DNA of 46,540 nt from a virus: IMG/VR virus record IMGVR_UViG_3300046721_000075, positions 1-46,540 of that record. The stretch is one strand, 5' to 3'. Positions 16,702 to 25,555 of the stretch are shown here, in pieces. Below the pieces are notes generated by a model, which saw only the letters and a list, made by a program, of their open reading frames with translations, made no database searches and was not told the DNA's origin. Numbering within the stretch: the first letter of the stretch is position 1; each line of letters begins with the position of its first letter. The position numbers and the translations under genes are program-made.

Positions 16702-17937
16702 CTACCCTGTTGCGTTCTTGCCGACCCCGTGGACCTTGGGCAGCTCTAGCTGCCAGCCGCACTCGGTCAGGTACTCGTCCTTGTACCCGTCGTAGTCCGG
16801 CGCCTGGATGTCGGTGTGCAACGACGTGTTCGAGTTCGCCAGGAACCGGTACTTGATACGGGTCATGTCCAGGGCCAGCGCGTACCCGGCGTAACCGGTC
16901 GGCGTGGTCGAGGTCGGGACCGGGTTGTTCTGAAGGAGCCGGTGCTTGACGATGGCGAGGTGGCCGTGGGATGAGATGAGGTTCCGCACCGTGACGCCGA
17001 AGGTCTCGGCCCGGTCGGTGACCTCCAGCCTGCCCTGGGCGAGCTGGTCCAGGATGGACACCCACAGCGGCGAGCAGAACAAGGTGCGGGTGTCTCCGGC
17101 GCCGGTGGCCTCGAAGACGTCCTGCATCCAGTCCTCCATCTCGGGCTCGGTCACGATGCCGCCGAAGTCCTTCTGCTTGGCGGTCGCGGCCAACTCGGTC
17201 AGGAAGTAGAACATCCCGCCGGTGTAGCGCCGGGGGTTGTCGTTCGAGTCCCCACCAGAGGTGGAGATGTTCCGCTCACCGAACAGCGCGGTGCGCTCGA
17301 TGTCAATCTTGTGCTCCACGCCCTTCTCGTAGCGCAGCCGAACGCGGTCGGGACCACCGTAGTTCTGGGTGTTCTGCTCGGAACGGGTGACCGCCAGGGG
17401 CGTGCGGATAATCTGCGTGTAGTTGAAGGGCTGGGTCTCCAGCACCGTCTTCGGCACACCGGACAGCGCACCTTCTGGGTAGGCGTTGCCGATGATGAGC
17501 AGGTCGTCCTTGTCGACGATGGCCGCTGCCTGGAAGCCGTTGGTGCCGTCGTAGCCCACCCCACGAACGATGGTCAGGGTGTTGGTGCCCGTCACGACGG
17601 CGGTGACCAGGATGCGCTCACCGGTTCGCGTGATGACCACCAGGTCTCCGACGGAGAAGAACTTGGCGTTGTTCACGACCACCGAGGTCGCGCCGGAGGC
17701 GTAGCCAGCGCCGTTGTTGATGGCGTCCCAACGAGCCGGAAGCTCCTTCTCAATCCACTCGAACTTCCAGTTGTTGGCGACCTGGGAGTTCGCCCGGCTG
17801 AGGATGACCGTCAGCGGAGCGGAGTCCGGGTCGAGGTAGCTGATGCGGTTCGCCACGTCGCGGATAGCACGACCGGCGAGGACGTTCTTGGTGGACTCCG
17901 GCTGCCCGTAGACCACCGACTGGACGATGCCAGGCAT
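16702..17937 (-). CDS. Major capsid protein (SU10-like, DUF5309 type)
   Basis: 411 residues. N-terminal IRDVANRISYLDPDSAPLTVIL matches the family opening (D...I.yL.P..aPLt). Typical HK97-fold features follow: an E-loop-like region (about 55-110), VRLRYEKGVEHKIDIERTALFG (about 205-225) matching the LxxKxxElkrdiE..llfG signature, and a helical spine with FCSPLWVSILDQLA. The scaffold gene lies immediately before it and a decoration-like gene after it. A good SD (GGGAGG) precedes ATG 17937. It would form the icosahedral shell. Confidence 0.88.
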   Translation of the reverse strand: MPGIVQSVVYGQPESTKNVLAGRAIRDVANRISYLDPDSAPLTVILSRANSQVANNWKFEWIEKELPARWDAINNGAGYASGATSVVVNNAKFFSVGDLVVITRTGERILVTAVVTGTNTLTIVRGVGYDGTNGFQAAAIVDKDDLLIIGNAYPEGALSGVPKTVLETQPFNYTQIIRTPLAVTRSEQNTQNYGGPDRVRLRYEKGVEHKIDIERTALFGERNISTSGGDSNDNPRRYTGGMFYFLTELAATAKQKDFGGIVTEPEMEDWMQDVFEATGAGDTRTLFCSPLWVSILDQLAQGRLEVTDRAETFGVTVRNLISSHGHLAIVKHRLLQNNPVPTSTTPTGYAGYALALDMTRIKYRFLANSNTSLHTDIQAPDYDGYKDEYLTECGWQLELPKVHGVGKNATG

Positions 17938-18006
17938 GGTGGGGGACCTCCCGTACGAGTAGGGACTACCTCGGAGAGGTTCGGGGCCGCAGGGCGCGGG
18001 TGTCCG

Positions 18007-19029
18007 TTACCTCTTGGCGACCCGGAGGCCGAACACCGATGGCTTCGAGTTGTCCAACAGGTCCAGGACCTCGTCGAACGCGTCCTTCTCGCGGCGCTCA
18101 CCAGGAGCGCCAGCCACCGGAGCACCGGTGCCTCCGGTCTCTACGTACGCAGCCACCGGACGGGCTCGCTTTACGCCTCGTCCGGCGGTGGGAGCGGGTC
18201 CTCCGTTGACCGGAGCCGCAAACTGTGGCGCCAGCATGAGCGCCTCGCGGCGACCCTGGGGCGAGGTGGCCCTCACGGGGCTCGCTCTCACAGCATCGCC
18301 GACAGCGGGATTCTGCCAGATTGAGTACGCGAAATCAATCTGCTCCCGGTCCCTGAGGTCCAGGCCGAACTGCTGGATGATGTTCGCCATCTCATCCTCG
18401 ACGGCGGTTCCCGCCACGTCAGGATGGTCGGTACGGAATGACGTGATGGCCTGCTCGGCGGCACCCATGTACTGCTGCTGGGCGGTCTGATACTGCTGGG
18501 CCTGGGATTGCTGCTGCATCTGGTTGAGGATGGGCTGCATCCGCTCGGCAATCTTCGCCTCCAGGAAGGTGTTGAGCTGCTCGGGGTCATCGAAGTCGAC
18601 CTCCTCAGGACGGAGCGTCGGCGTCCCCCCCGGACCCACACCTTGCTGTGCGGCCATGCCCGCCTGGATGTACGGCAGGGCGTTCTGAAGCCCTATCTCC
18701 AACTCGTTGATGCGCTGGGCAGCGGCGCGGTCACGCTCGGCCTGGGACTGGGTGAGCTGGGTGTAACGGGCGTTCAACTCCCGGTAGCCCTGCTCCAACT
18801 GCTGAGGGTCCTCGTACTTCGCCGCCCAGCGGTAGCCCTCCTCACCGGGTCCAGCCGGGGGGGCGAGCGCCTCAGCAGGGGGGCTTTCCGCTGGGGCGGC
18901 GGTCTCGGGAGCCTCGGGTTCGGAAGCCCCGTCATCGGGCTCGAACCCTTCATCCTCGGCGGCAAGGGCGTCGTCGGTGAACTGCTCGACGGCACCGACT
19001 GAGGGGAATCCGAACGGCCCACTACTCAT
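18007..19029 (-). CDS. Scaffolding protein
   Basis: 340 residues. Acidic, Pro/Ala/Glu-rich N terminus (1-70), long Gln/Ala/Glu-rich coiled-coil helices (about 75-190 with LTQSQAERDRAAAQRINELE and MQQQSQAQQYQTAQQQ), and a basic C-terminal tail (about 270-340). This composition and the position directly before the major capsid gene are those of a capsid assembly scaffold. Start ATG 19029 overlaps the end of the 120-residue upstream gene by 8 bases. No protease domain is visible. Confidence 0.78.
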   Translation of the reverse strand: MSSGPFGFPSVGAVEQFTDDALAAEDEGFEPDDGASEPEAPETAAPAESPPAEALAPPAGPGEEGYRWAAKYEDPQQLEQGYRELNARYTQLTQSQAERDRAAAQRINELEIGLQNALPYIQAGMAAQQGVGPGGTPTLRPEEVDFDDPEQLNTFLEAKIAERMQPILNQMQQQSQAQQYQTAQQQYMGAAEQAITSFRTDHPDVAGTAVEDEMANIIQQFGLDLRDREQIDFAYSIWQNPAVGDAVRASPVRATSPQGRREALMLAPQFAAPVNGGPAPTAGRGVKRARPVAAYVETGGTGAPVAGAPGERREKDAFDEVLDLLDNSKPSVFGLRVAKR

Positions 19030-19384
19030 GCTCGGTCACCTCCTCGACCTGGGCAAGGGCCTCCATCTGCGCCCGAGCCTGGTCCATCTTGCGTTCGACC
19101 TGCTCGGGGTACTGGAGGACCCATGCCAACGTGTCCATCCTGCCTCGGATGCGTTCGACCTTCTCCATCGTGTCCGTCCGTGGCATCAGCAGCTCGTTGG
19201 CGAGGGTCTGGTACTGGGTCAGGAAGTCCTCCTTGACCTTCTCCCAGGCTGGGTCGGCGAACAGGCTGTGGCGCTCCGCCGCCGTGAGGTAGTCGAACTC
19301 GGCAGCGGCACGGTCCGTGGTGATTTCGGGGTCGGCCATGACCTCCTCACCGAACGAACGCAGCCGGAACTCCTCGTCGCTCAT
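19022..19384 (-). CDS. Small helical protein between portal and scaffold
   Basis: 120 residues, acidic and almost wholly helical, with heptad-like spacing in residues 50-115. No known motif. It overlaps portal (4 bases, ATGA) and scaffold (8 bases), so all three are coupled. It could be a scaffold partner or assembly chaperone. That is only positional inference. Confidence 0.68.
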   Translation of the reverse strand: MSDEEFRLRSFGEEVMADPEITTDRAAAEFDYLTAAERHSLFADPAWEKVKEDFLTQYQTLANELLMPRTDTMEKVERIRGRMDTLAWVLQYPEQVERKMDQARAQMEALAQVEEVTEHE

Positions 19385-21309
19385 GGATAGGCTCCTTGGG
19401 TCTGGGTCGGTGGCGGGAAGGAGGGCGGCGCTGCGGGGGGCGGTGCTCCTCCTGCTCCGTTCGATGATGGCGTCGGGTTCTGCATCACTTGACCAGGCAT
19501 CATAGGCATCGGGGCGTTCAGGTAGGAGTCGACGTTCTTCTTGCCGAACGCCTGGAGCAGGTCGGCGGAGAGCTGATGCACCGCCTGAGGCTGGTAGTTC
19601 GCCAGGGTGGTCAGCAGGTTCATGGAGTCGGCCCGGCGCTGAGACTCGGTCTGTGCTGAGGACGCCGTCTCGATGTTGAAGTCGAATGCTCCCTCCAGGG
19701 CCTCGGGGTCGAACGTCTGGAACAGGACCTCCCCGGCGGGGCCGAGCATCCTGACCACCCGTTCCTCCGTGGTGAACTGCTGGAGCAGCGAGGCGAACTG
19801 ACGGGCCAGGTGCTTCAGACCCATCAGCTCAGCCAGGCGGGTCTTCAGCCCGAACCGGGTCGCTCCCGCTTCCTGGATGAGGGAGATGCCGGTGGCGGTG
19901 GAGGCGAGGTTCTGGGAATCGGTGCCGAGTTGGTAGGCCGTCACGCCGGAGGTCTTCTCGATGATGGCCTCGGTGGCCTGCGCTTCCTCGAACGCCTGCT
20001 GGGTGACGTTACCCATGTCGATGCGCTGGAAGACCTGCTGCACGGGGATGTCGTCCTTGATGCGGATGACTCCACCAGGGCGGGGGACCACGTCGCGGAT
20101 GTCCTCGATGTACTTGGTGTTCACCGCGAACATCGAGTTCAGCACTAGCCGGACGTTGTCCACGCGCTGGTTGACGATGGCGTTCATCAGGTCCTGGAGA
20201 CCCTCCAGAGGTTCCAGCTCGCCGATGCCCCAGAACTCATGCTCGGCGAGGTAGTCGACGATGCGAACGAAGGGCTTCTCACCGTGGTCGAAGGGGTTCT
20301 GATGCGCTCGGATGATGGCCTTGCGGTTCGCCATCGTGATGACCCGTCCGTCGTCGGTCCAGAACTCCATCAGCTCGACCGGGCGCCGCGTGGGGTCCTG
20401 GTCCTGGGAACCGAGCCCTATCTCCTGGAGGCGCTTCAGGTGAGGGTCGTCGGAGATGTTCGTGACGCTCACCGAGGACATGCCCTTGGGCAGCCGGTAG
20501 ATGCCCTCCTTGATGCGCCGGTTGATATAGCTCATCTCCCGGTACGTCCGGTGGATGACATACCTGGCTGAGTCGATGTCGATGGCCTCCGGTGCAGGCC
20601 AGAAGTTCATGATGTCGATGGCCTCAGCAGCGGGTCCGTCGTAGGCCACGTAGGTCTTGGAGACCCGCTGAGGCTCACCAGGGAGGTAGCCGACCAGGAC
20701 TTCCTTGCTCTCGGTGATGGGTTCGCCGTCGATGTTCAGCATCGGCATCATGGGGTTCTCGGGGTCCATGACCGCCTGCTGACGCTTCATCACCTGGCGC
20801 TTCATCGGCCCCTGCTCGGTGACCATGTGACGGCGCACGTCCTTGCGCTCGTAGGTCTTCAGGATGCCGGTGCCGTACTTCAGGGCGCCCTTGGTCGCCA
20901 TCACGAGCTGGATGTACAGGTCGGATTGCTCCGCCGCCCAGTCCAGCAGTTGCTCCATCAGCAGGGCGGGCGCCACGTCCTCAGGACCCATCGGGAGACA
21001 CTTCATCTTGGGGAGCGAGGCGACGAGACGAGGGGCGATGGCTTCGACCACCCAGAAGGCGATGGGGTAGAAGACCTTGGATTGCCAGTCACCCTGGAGT
21101 CGCTTGCCGGTCGATGAACGGTATTGCCGGTAATACCGCTGCCAACGCCGTTCGTACTCACGTCGAGCCTGGTCACCGGCGGTAAACGCCTGGTTGCACC
21201 AGGACAGCATCTTGCCGTGTTCGGTCTCATCCGCAGGGTAGAAATCCTCTAGCCCTGAGTCCTTCAGGACGAGGCCGAGCGGGTCGATGTCGACGACGCT
21301 AGCGACCAC
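19381..21309 (-). CDS. Portal protein
   Basis: 642 residues from GTG 21309. Features of large P22/SU10-type portals: N-terminal helical wing with WQRYYRQYRSS and WQSKVFYPIAFWVVEAIAPRL, central clip/stem region with GIGELEPLEGLQDLMNAIVNQRVDNVRL (about 365-392) typical of this group, GVTAYQLG and a helical crown ending near 585, then a disordered Pro/Gly/Gln tail. It forms the dodecameric DNA channel at the capsid vertex. It follows terminase across a set of small genes, and overlaps the upstream 55-residue gene by 11 bases. Confidence 0.86.
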   Translation of the reverse strand: MVASVVDIDPLGLVLKDSGLEDFYPADETEHGKMLSWCNQAFTAGDQARREYERRWQRYYRQYRSSTGKRLQGDWQSKVFYPIAFWVVEAIAPRLVASLPKMKCLPMGPEDVAPALLMEQLLDWAAEQSDLYIQLVMATKGALKYGTGILKTYERKDVRRHMVTEQGPMKRQVMKRQQAVMDPENPMMPMLNIDGEPITESKEVLVGYLPGEPQRVSKTYVAYDGPAAEAIDIMNFWPAPEAIDIDSARYVIHRTYREMSYINRRIKEGIYRLPKGMSSVSVTNISDDPHLKRLQEIGLGSQDQDPTRRPVELMEFWTDDGRVITMANRKAIIRAHQNPFDHGEKPFVRIVDYLAEHEFWGIGELEPLEGLQDLMNAIVNQRVDNVRLVLNSMFAVNTKYIEDIRDVVPRPGGVIRIKDDIPVQQVFQRIDMGNVTQQAFEEAQATEAIIEKTSGVTAYQLGTDSQNLASTATGISLIQEAGATRFGLKTRLAELMGLKHLARQFASLLQQFTTEERVVRMLGPAGEVLFQTFDPEALEGAFDFNIETASSAQTESQRRADSMNLLTTLANYQPQAVHQLSADLLQAFGKKNVDSYLNAPMPMMPGQVMQNPTPSSNGAGGAPPPAAPPSFPPPTQTQGAYP

Positions 21310-21466
21310 GAGGCTTCGGCTTCTTCTTCTCCGGGAGTTTGGAGTACGTACCGGAGGGGGTGAACTCCTTGGCCGTCTCCTCCGAGATGCCCATCTTCTT
21401 GCGGAACTTCGGGTCAGACTTAGCCTTGGCGAATAGCCTGAACTGGCCCTTTGAGACGGCTGGCAT
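21299..21466 (-). CDS. Small basic DUF3008-like protein
   Basis: 55 residues starting MPAVSKGQFRLF and ending in a Lys/Pro/Arg tail (LPEKKKPKP), with the EETAKEF stretch in the middle. The layout matches small phage proteins of the DUF3008 type (MPAxSKaQ..., then AKEF, then GLP.K). Start is set by ATG 21466. The last 11 bases overlap the portal start. Role unknown. Its location next to portal suggests an assembly or nucleic-acid-linked part. Confidence 0.68.
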   Translation of the reverse strand: MPAVSKGQFRLFAKAKSDPKFRKKMGISEETAKEFTPSGTYSKLPEKKKPKPRGR

Positions 21467-21468
21467 CC

Positions 21469-21666
21469 TTACCCCTGCTTCTTCCGGGGACTCCAGAACA
21501 GCGGCATCGCGGCACCGAACAGCAGCGCCAAGAGGAAGAACATCAGGCCGAGCGGAACCAGCAGTAGCTCCAACCCGTCGCCCCCACCGAGATGGGCACT
21601 CGGGTCGATGAAGGCAGCCCAGAACTCACAGAACGTGGCAAGGATGAGCAGGATGGCGCCGACCAT
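21469..21666 (-). CDS. Two-span membrane protein
   Basis: 65 residues with two hydrophobic segments (about 2-20 and 34-58) separated by a short polar loop (DPSAHLGGGDGLE), ending in a basic tail SPRKKQG. Size and topology resemble small holins or membrane anchors, yet it is far from the amidase gene and sits in the packaging cluster. ATG 21666 follows the stop of the next upstream gene by one base. Either a second holin-like protein or a head-region membrane protein. Confidence 0.65.
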   Translation of the reverse strand: MVGAILLILATFCEFWAAFIDPSAHLGGGDGLELLLVPLGLMFFLLALLFGAAMPLFWSPRKKQG

Positions 21667-21667
21667 G

Positions 21668-21817
21668 TCAGTACCCCACAGGCTTCGGTTTGGGCTTCGG
21701 CTTACCCTTGGGCTTCGTCTTGATGACGCTCACCCCGCTGCGGCCCACCGCCCGTACGGTTCGTGAAGCCGGAGTGTTCTTCGTTGACTCCGAGCCACTC
21801 ACCACACCCTGGCTCAC
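21668..21817 (-). CDS. Small basic protein with Lys-Pro repeat tail
   Basis: 49 residues. GTG 21817 overlaps the stop of the 82-residue gene (GTGA), and the TGA stop is one base from the next start. The N-terminal half is Ser/Thr/Val-rich. The C terminus is a KPKGKPKPKPKP run. The coupling at both ends supports expression. The upstream 82-residue protein also ends in a Lys-rich run. Function unknown; the tail could bind nucleic acid or an acidic virion surface. Confidence 0.55.
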   Translation of the reverse strand: MSQGVVSGSESTKNTPASRTVRAVGRSGVSVIKTKPKGKPKPKPKPVGY

Positions 21818-22062
21818 TTCTTGGCCTTCGCGGTCGCCTTGGGAGCCTTGGCCTTCGGGGCCTCGGCCTCATCGCCCTCGGGCTCGTCTTCCTCCTGGGG
21901 CTCATCGCCCTGCTCCTCCTCGGGAGCTGGCTCGGGCTCCGTGGTCTCCGCCACCACCCAACGCACGGTACTTCCGTCGACTACCCACTCACCAGGAGCG
22001 GCGAGGTGCCCCTCGAACACGGGCATTTCCTGGTCCAGGACCTGTACGAAGGTGCCCATCAC
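21814..22062 (-). CDS. Small protein with acidic then Lys/Ala-rich tail
   Basis: 82 residues. Residues 1-42 look folded (FVQVLDQEMPVFEG, WVVDGSTVRWVV, a small beta unit). Residues 43-70 are Glu/Asp/Pro-rich, and 70-82 are repeated KAKAPKA, similar to histone-H1-like tails. Overlaps the 105-residue gene (ATGA) upstream and the 49-residue gene (GTGA) downstream. Function unknown. Confidence 0.62.
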   Translation of the reverse strand: MMGTFVQVLDQEMPVFEGHLAAPGEWVVDGSTVRWVVAETTEPEPAPEEEQGDEPQEEDEPEGDEAEAPKAKAPKATAKAKK

Positions 22063-22376
22063 ATCGCTCCCATCCGGCCCCGAGCCATCAACAGGGCCAT
22101 GATGCGAGGGTCGACGCCGCCACCAGCACCCGGCGGCATCCCTCCTGCTGGTCCCATCGGTGAAGGCTGTGGGGGCGCCATCGGCCCGTTGTTCCGCATC
22201 TGGCTCATGAGCATCCCGGTCAGACCGTCGCCAGCACCCTGAGGGGGCTGAGGTCCACCCGGGGTCATCATGGAGGGACCTGCCGACGGGGCTCTGGCTC
22301 GCTTCGCCTTGGCCCTCGCCACCTTGCCCTTGGACTTCGACTTCCGGCCTGGCGCGGCACGAAGGGCCATCGACAT
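22059..22376 (-). CDS. Gly/Pro/Met-rich basic protein
   Basis: 105 residues. A strongly basic N terminus (GRKSKSKGKVARAKAKRARA) is followed by a Gly/Pro/Met-rich low-complexity body and a short C-terminal helix (RIMALLMARGR). Such proteins often lie between terminase and portal in SU10-like phages. Stop overlaps the next start by ATGA. No enzymatic motif. A role in DNA or portal binding is a guess. Confidence 0.6.
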   Translation of the reverse strand: MSMALRAAPGRKSKSKGKVARAKAKRARAPSAGPSMMTPGGPQPPQGAGDGLTGMLMSQMRNNGPMAPPQPSPMGPAGGMPPGAGGGVDPRIMALLMARGRMGAM

Positions 22377-22410
22377 ACCTCCTCGCGGCGAAGTGTACGT
22401 CCGTCGACGC

Positions 22411-24210
22411 TCAGTTGTAAACGAACAGGCCGGTGGGGGAGTCCGAGGTCATGCGCTCCTCGATGATGCCCTTGGCGACTTCGGGGGCGTACCGGGCCAT
22501 CTGCAAGCACCCGGCGGCGGAGATGACCCGGTCATCGTGGCAGCCACTCATGCCCTTGGCCTTCCCATCGGAGCCTCGAACGAACGTGAAGCACTCCTCG
22601 ATGGTGTCAAGGTCCGGGAGGTCAACCTCGTGCATCCGTATCGCAGCAGCGAACTCGTCGAGCAGGATGGGGCGGGTGGAGACGTTGGTATGCCAACCGA
22701 GCACGGTGGTTACGGAGTTGGTCCGGTGGTTCACCTCACGCTGATAGAACAGGTTCGGGTAACGAAGCTCCACCTGGAGGACGCGCAGCACCGTCTCACC
22801 TGAGCCCTGGGACTCCACGCCGATGAAGGCAGGACGGCGGATGTTCCCTTCATCGGCTCGACCGGGAGACGAGTAGTAGTACCCCAGGCCCTCCAGGTAC
22901 TCGGCCAGGCTCTCGGGGGGCATCCGCCCATGCAGGGCGGCAACGTAGCGTTTGCGCCCAAGCTCGTAGACATGGGCGGAGGAGAAGTCCCTGCCTCCAC
23001 GTTCGCTCTCGGGGTCGCCGAAGGAACCCCTGGCAGAGGCCACGGCCTTGCCGTGAGCAGGGTCGGCGAAGATGACGTAGCGACCGTCCCGTCGAGGCTG
23101 CTCCCAGACCTTGACGTAACCCCGTTCGTTGGGGCGGAGCATCACGCCACCAGCAGCGACGAACACGTCGCCTCGCAGGGACTCCTTGGAGGAGTGAGCC
23201 TCGTAGGAACGCAGGGCTTCCTCATCGAAGAAGCAGGAACCGGAGACGAGGAAGGCTTCTCGGGGGGTCGTGGGGTACTCCTGGCGGAAAGCTCGAAGGT
23301 CGCCACGGAGCTTGTTACGGATGGTCCGGCGGCGCCAGGCGAGTTGCTCGGCGGAGAGCTTGACCATGTCGTAGTCGAAGGCGAAGCCCCGGTCCTGAGC
23401 CTCACGCTCGTAGGGGTCGGAGGAGTTCTCGATGTCCTCCCGCTCGTCGACCCCGATGGTGGCGACGTACTCACGCTCCAGGAACCACGGCAGGAAGATG
23501 GGGATGAAGTCGTTCTCACCCTGCTCAGCCTGGGTCCACAGCTCGTAGAACAGCCCGCCCACGCCGTTGGCGGTGGACTCCACGATGACTTCGGAATCGT
23601 CGTCAGGGACGGCCTGCATGATGGCGACCCACACTTCCTCCGCGTTCGGCCAGAACGCAAGCTCGGAGGCGTGGAGCATCTGGATGGTGGCGCCCCGACC
23701 GGCGGCTGAGTCCCCTGCGGTCTCCACCTGGATTTCGGAGCCGAGCCCACCCTGGGCAGCGTCGTAGACCAGGTGACGACCTCGTTGCGAGGCGCGGGTG
23801 TGGGGTCGTAGCTCGCTCGGGAGGTTGCGGTCGAAGCGTTCGTAGATGCCGAACAGCAGACCGGCGCGGTCCTTCTTGTCGGCGAGGATGACGGCGCGTT
23901 GCTGAGGGGTGAGGTGGCAACGACGGAAGAACCTCCCTGCGACCTGGGTGGACATGCCGAGTTGTCGGGACTTCAGGATGAGCGCACGGACCCGGCCTTC
24001 ACGTTTGCGCTGCTCGGAGAGCAGGCGGTGGACGTAGACCTGGGCGGGTTTGAGGGTGAAGGGGATGAGACTGGCCTGCTTGGAGCGGATGAACAGACAC
24101 TCCGAGGTGTATGTGGGGAAGGACCCCAGGTAGCGTTCGATACGCTCGTAGGCGTCCTCCCCCACATCGGTCGAACCAGGCAGATATGCGCTGCCTGTAT
24201 ACCCCGCCAT
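22411..24210 (-). CDS. terL: Terminase large subunit
   Basis: 599 residues. The ATPase has a phage-type Walker A at about 79-88 (LKSRQLGMST), Walker B ending in the MLHASE segment (178-183), and the coupling motif ESTAN at 211-215. The nuclease carries RNase H-like acidic residues at D383 (VIFADPAHGK), E466 (IGVESQGSG) and D559/D560 (GCHDDRVISA). Length is normal for a two-domain packaging motor. It docks on the portal to pump and cut concatemeric DNA. The candidate small subunit is not adjacent; it lies at 29879-30496 on the other side of the plus-strand module. Confidence 0.93.
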   Translation of the reverse strand: MAGYTGSAYLPGSTDVGEDAYERIERYLGSFPTYTSECLFIRSKQASLIPFTLKPAQVYVHRLLSEQRKREGRVRALILKSRQLGMSTQVAGRFFRRCHLTPQQRAVILADKKDRAGLLFGIYERFDRNLPSELRPHTRASQRGRHLVYDAAQGGLGSEIQVETAGDSAAGRGATIQMLHASELAFWPNAEEVWVAIMQAVPDDDSEVIVESTANGVGGLFYELWTQAEQGENDFIPIFLPWFLEREYVATIGVDEREDIENSSDPYEREAQDRGFAFDYDMVKLSAEQLAWRRRTIRNKLRGDLRAFRQEYPTTPREAFLVSGSCFFDEEALRSYEAHSSKESLRGDVFVAAGGVMLRPNERGYVKVWEQPRRDGRYVIFADPAHGKAVASARGSFGDPESERGGRDFSSAHVYELGRKRYVAALHGRMPPESLAEYLEGLGYYYSSPGRADEGNIRRPAFIGVESQGSGETVLRVLQVELRYPNLFYQREVNHRTNSVTTVLGWHTNVSTRPILLDEFAAAIRMHEVDLPDLDTIEECFTFVRGSDGKAKGMSGCHDDRVISAAGCLQMARYAPEVAKGIIEERMTSDSPTGLFVYN

Positions 24211-24219
24211 GCGCGGAGC

Positions 24220-24330
24220 TTACTCCTCGTCGCCGCGTCCCTTCGCCAGGGTGATGCCGAGGACGATGAGTCCTATCAGGACTCCCACCGGCACCAGCGC
24301 GATAACGAGGGCTCCCCACACGTCACCCAC
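24220..24330 (-). CDS. Tiny single-span membrane protein
   Basis: 36 residues from GTG 24330, which overlaps the stop of the secreted-protein gene (TAGTG). One hydrophobic helix (LVIALVPVGVLIGLIVLGITL) is followed by a charged KGRGDEE tail. Its stop lies 9 bases before the terminase start. Translational coupling and a clear membrane span support it as a gene. Function unknown. Confidence 0.55.
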   Translation of the reverse strand: MGDVWGALVIALVPVGVLIGLIVLGITLAKGRGDEE

Positions 24331-24821
24331 TACGAACCACCCCCAGACTGGTCGATGGCCGAGTTACCGTGGATGACCTGCTTGACCCACAGGTCCCCGG
24401 TGTCGGAGTACCCGTACTGCGACACCTTGAAGTGTCCGGTGCCGATACGCGACCACCAGAAGTAGTGGCCGTTCTCGCTACCCGAGCTGTGGATGGGCGC
24501 CGGGACACTCTGAGAGGTCATCTCCCATCCCCACCGTCCATCCCACGAGGTCGAGAACGAGTGCGACGTGACGCCGAACCCGTCGTAGCACCAGTTCGCC
24601 GTACCGGTGTACTTGAACAGCCACCAGCCGAAGATGTCACGAGCCACTTGGGTCCATTGCACGTTGTACCGGCAGCCATCCACCACGTACCCACCGTCGG
24701 ACGTGACGTCCATCGTGGTCGGTGTGAGCTGGTCAGACTGTGTATCCGCGTTCGCTGATGGCACTCCGAGAACCGTTGCGAACAACAGCACTCCGAGCAT
24801 CAGCCTGATGCCCTGACGCAT
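24330..24821 (-). CDS. Secreted protein, Trp/Tyr-rich, unknown function
   Basis: 163 residues with a classical signal peptide: MRQGIR, a hydrophobic core LMLGVLLFATVLGV, and a PSANA|DT cleavage site near residue 26. The mature part is rich in Trp, Tyr, Ser and Gly with at least two Cys (GCRYN, NWCYDG) that may form a disulfide. A strong GGAAGGAG site precedes ATG 24821. Exported phage proteins in a late operon may modify the host surface or block superinfection, but nothing in the sequence shows which. It resembles secreted hypothetical proteins of actinobacteria in composition. Confidence 0.72.
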   Translation of the reverse strand: MRQGIRLMLGVLLFATVLGVPSANADTQSDQLTPTTMDVTSDGGYVVDGCRYNVQWTQVARDIFGWWLFKYTGTANWCYDGFGVTSHSFSTSWDGRWGWEMTSQSVPAPIHSSGSENGHYFWWSRIGTGHFKVSQYGYSDTGDLWVKQVIHGNSAIDQSGGGS

Positions 24822-24856
24822 CTATGCTCCTTCCTTCGTAGACGAACGGATTCCCC

Positions 24857-25555
24857 TTACTCCTCCTCTCCTTCGTCGTCGGGGGGTGGGCTAGCCGAGT
24901 ACCACACCCACTGGGACAGGCTCTGGTTCCAGAGGTACCAGACGCTCGGGTAGTGGATGGTCGTCCGGCCCACCGGGAATACTTGCAGGCTCGGTGATGG
25001 GCTCGACGATGATGGTGGTGCGTTCTTCTCCGATGTCCACGGTTCCTCCTTGTACAGGGTCTTGGGGTCGGTAAGGGTTGGCAGGTGGTCCATCCGTTCG
25101 GCGTCGTAACGCTGAGCGAGCTGAGCGAAGGCGATGTCGGGAAGGACCGGCGTGTTCAGCAGGCCGACGACCTTGGCCTTCTGGGCTCGATAGCCCCGGT
25201 CTCCCACGATGACCTTGCCGCTCAACTCCACGACCGCCCAGATGCTGCGTTCGCCCCATATCCACATGGCGTTGTTCAGGGCGTAGAAGCCGCAGGTACA
25301 GCCCTCCACGGGAGCATCCTGTCCTCGGTGGAACTCCACCGAGCGGTCGGTAGGATTCAACACGGCCTGCTGGTATGTGACGGTCCACGGACCCGTGATG
25401 TCCAGTCGGAAACACTCCGCCGTCTGGATGCCGGGGACCCAGGTGTACTTGAAACTGAGCGAGGACAGGGCGGGCAGCGTCCGGTCGGAGGCGTCCTCGG
25501 TCAACGCGAACTGCCGCACCGCCAGGATGGGTTCGATGGTGTCGGGGATGGTCAT
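24857..25555 (-). CDS. Hypothetical protein with CTCGFYAL motif
   Basis: 232 residues. A central module shows GCTCGFYALN, AVVELSGKVIVGDRGYRAQKAKVVGL, a pattern I know from uncharacterised actinobacterial and actinophage proteins (a Cys-x-Cys pair and a strand-rich GxGxRAxxA core). A Ser/Pro linker (about 175-192) precedes a Trp-rich C terminus and an acidic end. The start overlaps the 60-residue upstream gene (ATGA). No catalytic assignment. Confidence 0.68.
   Translation of the reverse strand: MTIPDTIEPILAVRQFALTEDASDRTLPALSSLSFKYTWVPGIQTAECFRLDITGPWTVTYQQAVLNPTDRSVEFHRGQDAPVEGCTCGFYALNNAMWIWGERSIWAVVELSGKVIVGDRGYRAQKAKVVGLLNTPVLPDIAFAQLAQRYDAERMDHLPTLTDPKTLYKEEPWTSEKNAPPSSSSPSPSLQVFPVGRTTIHYPSVWYLWNQSLSQWVWYSASPPPDDEGEEE

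Noticed and set aside
21702-21905. Basic 67-codon frame MSPRRKTSPRAM...
   Set aside because: Shadow of the Lys/Ala-rich 82-residue gene and the 49-residue gene in another frame; Arg/Pro-rich artefact.
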